Assembly (NCBI GenBank): GCA_008931825.1 | Contig: QXVZ01020776.1 | Location: 1 to 25,212, forward strand | Length of the DNA stretch: 25,212 bases | DNA from: Phallusia fumigata | Taxonomy: Eukaryota; Chordata; Ascidiacea; Phlebobranchia; Ascidiidae | Direction: 5' to 3' | Shown: positions 1-12,200 of the stretch, one piece after another | Position numbering within the stretch: the first letter of the stretch is position 1 | Layout of the letters: every line of letters begins with the position of its first letter | Position numbers and translations under genes: made by a program | The notes under the pieces: model-generated | Databases searched by the model: none | The model's input: the letters and a program-made list of their open reading frames with translations, nothing else | Told to the model about the DNA's origin: nothing

Positions 1-225
1 ATTCAATTCGGGCACTCTGTACTCATTCATAAGTGCTGGCAATACAGTGAAAGGTGAACAGGTCTCAGCCACTATCGCTATGGCAACAGTGGTGCAGACC
101 CTGTTCTGTCTTTCCTGAACCTTGAGATTGTTGAGGAGTGTGGCCAGTACGTCGTGAGGACCAATGGCTTTGGCGATGTAACCAAAGGTGTTTACTGTTG
201 CACGGCGAATCGACTTTTTGTGAGC
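1..225 (-). CDS. SF3B1: SF3B1 exon 19 (runs off the window), residues 1103-1177
   Basis: [20 protein letters not shown] through NEYRVPELN, 75 full codons. Acceptor cttttacag. The open frame reaches position 1, so the exon and the last approximately 160 residues continue to the left. Confidence 0.96.
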
Positions 226-3200
226 CTGTAAAAGTATGGAAATTTAAAACTGTTAGTTGACACACTTTACTAATAGATGTTTCGAAATTGATAAGCTTTG
301 GTGCTTGTTGGGTGGGTTAGTGTGTGTGTGTGGGGGGGAATATAAAATCCAATATTAAGGTAGCATTCATATTAAACTGAAATACAATTTGTTAAACCAT
401 TGAAGTATGTATATTTACAGTCACAGTACATAGGCTAACTTTACAACAATATCTGCTTTCCCACATTCGGGCACAGCCTTTACTAAATCCCTTTGAAGAT
501 TATCCAAGGAAAATATGTAAATGTTTGATAAAATTACTAACTGCTGCAAAGTTTGGGAATGAGTTTATGAATTTCTTGGAGTATATGATTATTCAGTCTT
601 TCGCTGAACACTGAGCATTCTGGATCGGTTAGGGACAATACCAACAAAAGACTAACTTAACCTTGAGCAGCTCAAGAAGTTCAAAGCAGATTCTCATCCA
701 TTCTCGGGCACTGACATACTCGGCTCCACGATCAGCAATTCTTCCCACAAGATCAATACAGTTCTCCTGCACTTTCTCATGTCTGTTCTTAAGTATAGGA
801 GTCAGCCTGGGAAGCAAATCCTTGATGGGAGGAGTCATCTTGTGCATTCCTGTAAAGGGGTAAACAAGTATCTGCCAAATGAGTTTACAAGCTTTGAAAA
901 ACATAGTAATGTTAAATTAGTGAATTTATGAGGTAAATAAAAATTTTTAATTTTAACCTGACTTCACTGTACATGGAGCTGTCTCTGCAATCAGCCAGTA
1001 CAACAACTTTTTAACCTTTTAAGGTGATATACTAAAGATATTTGGCATAAATGCTTATCAAATGAGTTTGCAAGAAGCTTCGAAAACACAAATGAATTGA
1101 CAAATTTATCACTTTTTTTCATTTGAAATTCACTTCAATGTACATTAGGTGTCTGTTAAACCAGCTGTTAAAACGAGTGTCTAAGCCCTTTAAAAAAAAA
1201 CCTTGCAGAACGCATAAGGGTCTTTTGAGCATACAAAATCTCATCTGGACAGTGTTAAAAATTCAAATCGAAGGATTATATTTTTAGGCTCATTTTCCCA
1301 AAGAGGAATTTTTGACATATTCATTTGTTTGGTGGCCAACAAAAAACCTGAATCTAAATCAATTTATTAACTGCTGCAGCAAAAGGAAAACTTACCAATA
1401 ACATTCACAATGGACTTAAGGGCACCCAGGATTGAACCAAGGACCTCAGGATATTCTTCTCCCAAGTATTCATACAGCACAACACCCAGATGGCCCATGA
1501 GTTTTTCCTCCTGACAAGCCAACATGACAACCGAAATACGCGAGATAAGATCAGCTGCTTGCTGGCGGACCTTGGCTGATTTGTTGTTGAGACGCCACAA
1601 TACTGTACCACATATCTGTGAAAAAGTAGAAAATGATGTTGAGTGCAATTTATTGAACCGTTCTGGGCTTGGTTTAAAGCTCAATTTGTCCCAAGTACAT
1701 ATGCAGAGTGCTGGAGGTTTTAAGTAGAACAAATAATCAGAATGATTCGAATCCAAATTTGTCGTTAATAAAAAAACATTATTCTTTCCACCATGGTATC
1801 TAAATTATTTTGTGTTGAAGCTAGTGGAACTTTCAGGTGCAGCAGTATACGGCAACAACACAAGGGTGTAACGTATGTGTAGATGTGGAAATGTAAATCA
1901 CTCTGGTTAGGGGGATATTATAACATGGGGTACTTCTTGAAGTTTTAAGGGACTTCACCACTTGTTGAATGAAATTGTTTCCATCACTTATATGCATTGG
2001 TGCAATACACATACTTTTTGATCGACTGTACATAAGGTGAAAATNTTTGAAAAACATAGTAATGTTAAATTAGTGAATTTATAAGGTAAATAAAAATTTT
2101 TAATTTTAACCTGACTTCACTGTACATGGAGCTGTCTCTGCAATCAGCCAGTACAACAACTTTTTAACCTTTTAAGGTGATATACTAAAGATATTTGGCA
2201 TAAATGCTTATCAAATGAGTTTGCAAGAAGCTTCGAAAACACAAATGAATTGACAAATTTATCACTTTTTTTCATTTGAAATTCACTTCAATGTACATTA
2301 GGTGTCTATTAAACCAGCTGTTAAAATGAGTGTCTAAGCCCTTTAACAAAAACCCATGCAGAACGCATAAGGGTCTTTTGAGCATACAAAATCTCATCTG
2401 GACAGTGTTAAAAATTCAAATCGAAGGATTATATTTTTAGGCTCATTTTCCCAAAGAGGAATTTTTGACATATTCATTTGTTTGGTGGCCAACAAAAAAC
2501 CTGAATCTAAATCAATTTATTAACTGCTGCAGCAAAAGGAAAACTTACCAATAACATTCACAATGGACTTAAGGGCACCCAGGATTGAACCAAGGACCTC
2601 AGGATATTCTTCTCCCAAGTATTCATACAGCACAACACCCAGATGGCCCATGAGTTTTTCCTCCTGACAAGCCAACATGACAACCGAAATACGCGAGATA
2701 AGGTCGGCTGCTTGCTGGCGGACCTTGGCTGATTTGTTGTTGAGACGCCACAATACTGTACCACATATCTGTGAAAAAGTAGAAAATGATGTTAAGCGCA
2801 ATTTATTAAACCGTTCTGGGCTTGGTTTAAAGCTCAATTTGTCCCAAGTACATATGCAGAGTGCTGGAGGTTTTAAGTAGAACAAAGAATCAGAATGATT
2901 CGAATCCAAATTTGTCGTTAATAAAAAAACATTATTCTTTCCACCATGGTATTTAAATTAGTTTGTGTTGAAGCTAGTGGAACTTTCAGGTGCAATAGTA
3001 TACGGCAACAACACAAGGGTGTAACATATGTGTAGATGCGGAAATGTAAATCACTCTGGTTAGGGGGATATTATAACATGGGGTACTTCTTGAAGTTTTA
3101 AGGGATTTCACCGCTTGTTGAATGAAATTGTTTCCGTCACTTATATGCATTGGTGCAACATACATACTTTTTGACCTACTGTGAATAAGGTGAATAATGT

Positions 3201-6200
3201 GTTAAAAAATCTAAATTCTGTATTTCTAAACAAAAAATTAACATCAAGCAACAGAATAACTAAATTCCATTAGTCCTTTTAGAAGTTTCTGTCATCTTAA
3301 AATAGTCCTAGTGTTCTGGTTGGGAAAATAGCACCAGTAGGCAGCAATGCCTGAATCAGTTTTTAAGACACTTGTAGCCGATGACCAATTTAAAAAGTAT
3401 TTGTCAATTTACAAACCTGTGGAAGATAAGCCTTGACTCTTTTCTCCAAAGTGTTGACAACTGTTCCGAATCCATTCAACATCACAACATCTTCAGTTGT
3501 CTGTTCCTGAAAGGCGTAGAGAATTCCATCGATAAGTTGTTCCTCCAGGCGATGGTCAATTTCTGCTGCTCCCTGGTTGGCTAAAATCTGTGATAAAAGT
3601 GATATTGTAACAGGACAATTTGTTGACGAATAAATCTTGTTCTAAAAACAACCTTTTACATTTAAAATTCCAATGAAGTGGTGGATAATTTTTTTATGTA
3701 GGAGTTATTGCACACATCACATTAGTGCTTGTCTTGTGTTCGTAAATCTTTGCTGCACACATTTGTTTACTGTCCACTATTAGAACTTACTTTATCGATC
3801 GTCTCCATAACCATCTTTCTGTATTGTTCATTTTCATCCTTGAGGTCATCCACCACACGCTGAACAATCACTGCTGATCCCACCTGATTGACAAAAACAA
3901 GTTAATTTGTGAGTCGTTTTTTAGCTTTGAAGAAGGAAAACTATTTTCTAGGTTGATGCTTTCAATGGCAGGTTAGATTGGCAGCCAACTGCACCAAATA
4001 TGGCTGAATAAAAATCTTATCAACTGTAATCTCCTCTTTGAAAATAGTTTGTCTTTTCTCATAATTTTGTAACAAAATCTGCTAATTTATTGCCTGGCTG
4101 CCCATCCCTATTAAGCAAACCAGACCAAGCAGTTAAAATTGTTTTACACTTGAAAGCCAACAAGTTGCCTACCTTGTTAGCGATCTCCACAGTTGTGTCA
4201 ACCAACTGGCGATAGTTGCGTCTGTCTAGCGCCATCCTGTGGTTCCAGAAGTGTTTGAAAAATGGAGGCAAAATCTCCGCCTTGATGTAAGGGGGCTCCA
4301 CACCATCAGTAGCACAACACTGCTTCACCACCTAAATTACAAAAAAAACACCGGATAAGATAGAGATGCTGCCATTCAATATATTAACGAACAACATCTG
4401 TCTGCTATATGCAAGGTTGTTGGTTCAAATCCTAAGTGGGCAATTTGTAGAAAGTTGTATTGCTCCCACACACAGTAAAATCTAGGGGTAGACCGATTAT
4501 CGGCTTATGGCATTGACACAGCTGCGCCCCTTTGTATGGTGTCACTACTCTGTCTACATTTATGTTCACTTGTAACAAAGCATGACGGTAAGCGTATGGT
4601 GTGTTTGTCAACAATTTGGTCCAATACCTACTGCAACCTGTGGCATGTGAACCAAAACTGTGCAGCAAATTTTAAACGTGTGGCCAAGGTTTTTTAGGTG
4701 CTTGCTTGATGCCTGATACATGACAACTTGTAGTAGCCAATCTTTCAACTTACTCTAGTTTTGTACTTTTGTGTCCATTAGTTACTTTTGTATCATTAAA
4801 TTGTGTTACAACCTGGCGCGTATGTCGACGTTCATTCGTCATACCTATGATAATGCACCAAGTGACATTAGCCCACCCCAACACAAAATTAAAATATCGT
4901 AAATATCGGTTATCAGCCTTTTCGACTACAGATAATCGGTATCGGCCTTGAAAAAACCATGTCATATCTCTATCTCTAGACCAAAATCGAATAAAATGGC
5001 TTACAAAAGTCATTAACTCGAAAACAATGTAAAAAAGTATGTACAGATCTTCAAAAAGCAGACAGATGTGCAGCCAAATCTAATTATCTAAGAGTATAAC
5101 TCAGTCAGTCCTTAAAGTATGTTCAAGTTTGGCCACATACTGTGTTTGCAAGAGTCGGCCTTATGTTTAAGCATCTGTTAGACTCATATTTTGTAGTAAT
5201 CTCTGAAAATGTAACATTACTTTCAAGACAATTTTCTTCATTTCCTCATCAGGAGATTGAAACTCTCGAATGAGAATCAACATTACTTCCCTCGTGTAGT
5301 AATTTGCATACTCAGCATCCATAAGTGGAATGAGATAACCAATGGCTTTCAAGAAGGCTGCAAGACCTTTTCCTCTACAAGCAAAAATGAAGCAGTTTGA
5401 AAACTGTATCAAAAAGCTGTATTTAGAGCAAAATACAGAGCTGTTTTACCACATGAAATTTTAATAGCTATTTCCATTTTTCATTTTTTTTTCAGTAGTT
5501 ACTGCTTTGGCCCAGTACACTAATTTGTACAGTTTATTTACTGTTTTCAAGAGTTTCATTTTAGCAATGTTTTATTCGTCATTTAGGAACACAATTTACA
5601 GACTTAAAACTAATATGTAACTAGTAGAGAACTTAAAATCGTCATATATACACAAGTTGTATTTGTCATATTTGCATAAATATGTCTAGCATACCTGTGT
5701 GTTCTGATACCCTTCCACAATGGTTTCAGTACGCTGTCGAAAGATTCAATACCATAAGGTGTTGCTGCTTCAGCCAAAGCAGCCAACGCAAGAGCAGTAA
5801 TGGTCCGCACCTAAATACAGAAAACATTTGGTTAAATTCACCAGATATTTGTATGTTTTAAAAATATTTATAATTAGTTCTAAAAATGCCACATTTTCTG
5901 TGCTTGTAAGTTAAACTAAGGGTGAACTGGGGGTATAAACTTACAGTGCATATCCACAACTACTCATCTATCATGTACACAAATTTGAAGAAATGAATGT
6001 TTCATGAAGGCAGGAACCAGTGGTATACAGAGAAAGACAGTATAAAAGTCACTGTGTCCCCTTCGGAAAGAGACCAACGAGTAAAAACCAAGTGTAGACA
6101 CACAGAATTTTAAATTTTCAATAAGCAGAAGTTTTTAGTTTTAGAAGAAATTTCTGTCAAGAGCAAGTTTTTCTACCTTTTGCTGTTCATCCTCCAAGCC

Positions 6201-9200
6201 AGCCTCGATTGTTTCCACCAGATTCTTGAGATGCGGAAGGATTGCACATCCCATTAGGATAGCAATTTGCTGAGTAATCTTGATGCCAGTATGCCGAGCC
6301 TTTAAACGCACAACTTTACTAAAACTGGAGCACATTTGCAATATAATTCTAAACAATTACTATTATATTCAAAGCTTACTAAGACATGCTGTGTTTAGAA
6401 TAATCAAACAAGGTCTTGTAATTGTAAAACGGAGTTTTATGAATATCCTAAACTGGTAAAGCGTTTTATTATGCATATCCTAAACTGGTAAAGCATAAAT
6501 ATGAATAGTTCTGACATTGTGGTAATGTCAATACGACATGCAATAACAAACCCAAAATAACGTTGCCATAGCACATCAATTACTAAATTTAACTTAAGAG
6601 TAAAATGATTTAAAAATTGGATTTATATTTTACCTGCCATGACTTCTTGCTTCTGCAGACAGCTTTGAGGAAGGGCAACAGAGACGGAATTCCCAGAGCC
6701 GAAGCAACCACTGCAAATGCCCGGGCAGTAGTGTTACGCACATACCTGTGAAAACCAATTTGACGTTATTTGAAAGGAATAGCATACGATTTGTACCAAT
6801 TAACTATACAAACTAAAACATCATGATGTCATTCAAACATAGGCGCCAAGTAAGTGGAGGCAAGGTGGCGCAGCCACCTTGAATTTTTCAGGCACGGTGG
6901 CCGCCACCTTGCATTTTCCATCTATTTGTAGCAATCTTGTACAAGTTGGTAGATATTTGCACAGAACAGGGACGTAACAAGCTTGTTCACAAAGTGTTTA
7001 CGCTGTTTATAAGTTATAACGTCACACTAGCGATTGTTTACCAGTGAATCCTCGGCAATTGTTACGTTATAATGCGCTTATTCTGCAATAAGAAGTGATC
7101 AACAGAAGCAACTGCAATATTTGATGCAACGCTTGCCTTGAAACAGCGAAATGCTTTAACAAAGTGTTTATATTTACGTATGTTAAGCTTTACCTAAGCG
7201 GTATGCAAGAACAGCAATGTAGACATAGATTCTGGACTAAACGACGTAAAAAGATCGGTGCTTTAAATGTTAATGATTCATATAACAAACTTTTTATCTC
7301 TCATCAAATGCAAAGTAGTACATGAACGTGACAAACCAAACAATAACTGACCACTAAACACAGGCATAAAATGATTTACTCAAAAATTTGTATGTAAAAA
7401 CAATAATACCCAACCATGGATTTTACAATCACTTACTCATCCATGTTGTCAATATCAGGCCTCATAACTGAAATCATTGTGGCAAGTCCAGCTGCTTTAG
7501 CCAAGTTGGAAATAATCTCGCGACCTTCCACTCTAGCATAATAATCCTCATCAATAAGCAGTGGTTCGATGACCACCAAAATCTTGTGTACATAAGGTCG
7601 CACAAGGTCATCAAGTTTGTACAAAATACGGTCAATCACCTGTAAAGAAAGTGGTAACTTGAAATTCTGCGAGCATTATGGTAAAGGGTGTTCGCTGAAG
7701 CATTGAATACAGATTGTAGTATTGTGTGTTGTGGTTGACATGCCCAGAAATTGTACGTTTAAAAGTTCTTAAAATGAAAAAATTGGCCACTGTAACATTT
7801 AAATTTTTCAGTCACAGCAAACACTGTTTCTGTTTTAGGTTACAAAACCCAGGTATTTTTCATACTTTTTGTCTGCCTAATGCTTTATTTTATTTTGAAA
7901 CAGTGCATCAGATATGATAATAGCCCAACCTATTATCTGGTTCTGGTTTCTTTGCTCATTCCTTATTGGTTTATGAAGATTAACTGTAGTTGTTCCTTAT
8001 GATGACATTAAATTTTATGTCTTGGTTTCCAGTATTTACCTTTACAAGTAAATGCCGTTCCTGGTCTTCAAGTGTTGGGGACATCAGTAGAGGAAGAATC
8101 TGATTGAACAAGGGTCCAGCACCAAACTCACGAGCCTTGTCAGTTATCTGAAAAGGAAACAATAAACTAGAAGGGTGGCTTTCACTATATTGCAAAGGCA
8201 CCCGCACAATCACACCCTATTAAAAAATTACACACATTAACTGAATTGTTTTACACTGGGTCCTATGGTAACTTTAGCTGTTGATTGCCTTTGAAGTTTT
8301 AGATTTGAAATATGTTGCGCCAAGAATATGTCAAACAATTTTAAACAACCATACCAATCATTGATAAAAACACCAGCTCTTGGACAAATATTACAGCAAA
8401 AAATAAAAATACCAACTAGTTACCTGTCTTAAAGCGCTCTTTCTCATTGGTGGTGTTCCATTTTTAATCTTTAACAGCAACTTCATAATTTTTCGCTCCT
8501 TCTGTTCTTCTGGCGACAGAGTTTCCTCATCGACCTCCACCAGAAGTTTGTCGAAATACTGGATGTCATCCGGTTTGAGAAAAGGCAAGTTGCCACTCGG
8601 TTGGTCTGTGATACCTAAAAAAACATTGAAATTAGTATTTCAAGAAGACTTTAGGTGATAAACAGCGGGGACAGGCAAGACGAGGCCACGTTCTTGAAGC
8701 CTTGTCGTTTATAACTAGAAGGGTGGCTTACCATATATAGACATTCTATATACACTATTACCCGATATTAAAAGATGATTATATTCCCCATATTATATTA
8801 CATTGTGTCTTATAGTTACTGTACTGTTTATGACATGATTGTTTCTGCTGGCAGAATCGTATGGGTCCCCACACATGCAAAGTTCTACATTGAGTGTTTT
8901 TCTAAACGCATGTCTAGGCTATAGGTATAAACAAAGCAATCACTGCACTACAATGACATGTTCTTCAAACTGTGTAAATTTCATCCAATTTGGACATTGT
9001 TTAATAATTTTACCCATTTTAGGGGGCTAGCAGGGTAACCGATGGGGTTACGGGGTCAAACAAAAAATTGGTGCACCATAACGACATGTTCTACAAACTG
9101 TGTAAATTTCATCCAATTCAAACATTGTTTAATAATTTAACCCATTTTAGGGGGCAAGCGGGGTAACCACTGGGGCTATGGTATCAAATTATTAGTTCGA

Positions 9201-12200
9201 TGCACCACAATAGCATGTTCTACAAACTGTGTAAANAAAAAAAAAAAAAAGAAAAAAAAAACAAACAAACAGAGTGAAAGGGGGGGGGGGGGCCTTTCAG
9301 GAAGGGGACCCATAATTAGTACTTAACCAAACATACACAGTGACGCTTGATGCCTAAACCAAATCTGCAAAACATTGTGAAAAAAAGAGCACACAAGTCA
9401 CAACCAAACACACAAAAATCAGCAAATTATTTCTTGTAGTAATTTGCGAGTTTCAAAACAAAATCTAGTTCTTCAACAGATCTAGGCTCTGACACTTTTC
9501 GGTTTTAAAGAACAAAAGAATATGGCAAAACTGATTATTATTTCATATGTGTGGGATCACAATTCCTTTGGCACCAATTTTTAACATGATAAATCTTGAT
9601 GAGACCTAACAACTGAACCTGGAAAACGTTTGCCATGACTGCTGTTAAAATTAAAAAAAATTCAATTTCAAAATGGCTTGTAGTAAGTACGTTTGATACC
9701 TTTCATGGATCTGTCTTCAACTTGAATATGAAACCCAGTGCTTCCAGCCATAGGAGTGGGGGTGGCAGTAATTTTTCTTGCAGGGGTTCGAACTGGCATG
9801 TATCCTGTTGGAGGGGGGAGAACCTTGTACCCCTCAGGAAACATTGTGTCAAGTTCTTCGTCTGTGAGGGGGCGATTTCTCTCATCAATTTCACGCTCCC
9901 ATCTCCAAGCCTAACATATGTTGCAACAATAGGATCAATTCTTGTATTTACATAAATTATACTGGAGTTACAGAACTTGTAATAGTCGAAAACATTACCA
10001 ACATGATAAAAATAAAAAAATTACCTGCAACTGTTCGGGAGTCATAGACATTAACTGACTGGGGCTGGGTGTAGCCATACCCATGGCTTTAGCCCCGATG
10101 GGTGTAACACCAGATGGTGTGTACATAGAAGGGGTTCCAGCAGGAGTGCTCATGCCAGCTTTTGGGGTAAAAGCAGTCGGAGTGGCACCTGGGGTGAAAA
10201 CTGGGGTTGCTTGTGATGGGGTCTGATTTCCTGGGGTAGCTGCAGCCGGGGTTAAGTCCCATCTTGACTTTCTCTTGCTTGCCCCTGGGGTGTCACGGAC
10301 GCTGTCCTCTGCTCTGTCAACTCTTCCAGGGGTTTCAGCCCAGCCCATAGATCTTCCAGGGGTTTCTCTTTCTGTTTTCGGGGTCTCATCCCACCGATTT
10401 TTCCTGCCACTGGGGGTTCCACCTGGGGTCACAGCAACAGCAGGGGTCCTTCCAGGTGTCAAAGCTCCTGGTGTAGCATGGCCTGGGGTTTCAGCCCATA
10501 CTCTCGTGCTCTGTCCAGGAGTTACTGCCCCACCAGGGGTTTCCCCTCCTTTCATGCGCCCTGGGGTCTCATCCCAACGGTTTAAGGCTGGTGTGTGTGA
10601 TGGGGTATCAGCTTGATCCCAAGTCATTCGTTTTTTAGGGGTAGTCCCAGTAGCAGGTGTTTCATCCCATCTGGAAGTAGGTGAAAACATTGATGATTAT
10701 GCTAACTTAAATGTCATCCTCAACATGTGTATGTGTACACCCAACTTGCCTTCTCTTTTTTGCAGCCTGCTGTGCTGTTTTTGTGGTAGAGTGAATTTCA
10801 CCAGCTTTTAGTTTGTCTGAAATTTTAGATCGGATTTCTCTTTCCTCTTTGGTTAAATTCTATAAAAATGAAATAGGAGATTATAAAAGAAACTAACAAC
10901 CTAAACCTTACTGGTATCTTTTTGCCACAGGAATAAACTAGAAATTATGTCTCTAAACAATTTTGTAGATCACTAATAGATCAAGCCAGCTACCAAAAAT
11001 AAATGGCATTAATAATACCATAACTAAAACCATGACAGCCTTGTTAAGTGTTTAAATACAAATATAGGTATAAGTATGTACCTGAAATTTCATGATGTCC
11101 CTGTACTGGGCAAGAGCTGGATCAGGTGTTTTTCCTCCATCCGCAAATGGATCACCTCTCTCTGGTGAAATTGCTCGGTTAAGTCGTTGCTGTCTGTATT
11201 GGTCTTCACGATGCATAATAGGCTGACTTCTTGTGTCAGCAAACGGGTCAATGTCTTGACCCTGCACAGATAAAATAACAACATTTATGTAACAAATGTT
11301 TGATAAAATCTGAAACATTTCCTCTTCAATCCATAGTGTTCAAAGTAGTGATGCAGTTTTAGTTGACCGAAATATTTTAGCCAAACAATGCCCTTGAACA
11401 ATTGAAATTTCACAACTGACTAACTTAAAGACAAGTTGTTTTTTGTCTCTACAAATAGGTTGCCTGTATGACAAACTTACAATTTTCTTCAAAACATTTC
11501 CAAAACGAATTTCAGGGTTCATTATATTCAGCTGAAACAATTCAACTAAGGTATTTGGCTTTATTATGTCTCATTCAGCTTCTGTTTGGTTTGGTGTTTA
11601 ATAAGTTTGTTAAAGATTGGATAAAAAATTGATGGCAGGAAAAACTAACAAGGTGCAAGTTGCTCTATTTTGTGTTCCAGTTAGCATCTTAAGGCTAGCA
11701 TGGGGTGAAAAAATATAAAATGTATAACAAGGTAATTTTGGCCAACACATGAACTACTAGGCTTTACAATTTTATGTCGCATAATACTAACATGACCACG
11801 ACTAGAAAAAATGCATTTCCCGAGAAGCCAACAAAAATTTCCTGCCAGTTTTTAAGTCACTATGTAAAAGGAGTAATAAACTAATTGAAGGTGACACAGT
11901 TACATTACCACAATAATAATTTTCAACATTTGTGTCCACTTGTTACACAAACAGCTAAAATTTTTGGCGAGTATGAATGATTTCCAGGGAAGGAGCTTCT
12001 CCGTTTCCTCACTTTTTCAAGCCAAGAACATAACACTAAAACAATGTAAATCTGTAGAATCATAAACTTATACCTGTGGAATATCGTTAAGTAGAGCAAC
12101 AGGAGCATTGTAGTTTTGCCTTTTTCCCAACAAAGCTGTTGGGTCATTTACAACTTCGTCATCCTCCTCATCTTCCTATGATAAAAAATAAGTAAAAAAA

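Larger units (their letters stand above)
893..3197. repeat. 1.15 kb direct duplication joined by a single N (893-2044 and 2046-3197)
   Basis: The sequence starting at 893 restarts at 2046 with an offset of 1153. Copy A ends, and copy B begins, exactly at the N at 2045. The copies differ by scattered substitutions (for example at 1147/2307-2308 and around 1195/2346). The geometry is that of two contig ends that overlap but were not merged because of allelic differences. Confidence 0.9.

Noticed and set aside
1524..2880. Two nearly identical plus-strand frames (1524-1727 and 2677-2880)
   Set aside because: Antisense to the two copies of SF3B1 exon 17 and their intron flanks.
10275..10616. Plus-strand open frame rich in PGVS repeats
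   Set aside because: It is the antisense shadow of the TP-rich SF3B1 exon 5; the repetition comes from ACCCC/GGGGT codon use.
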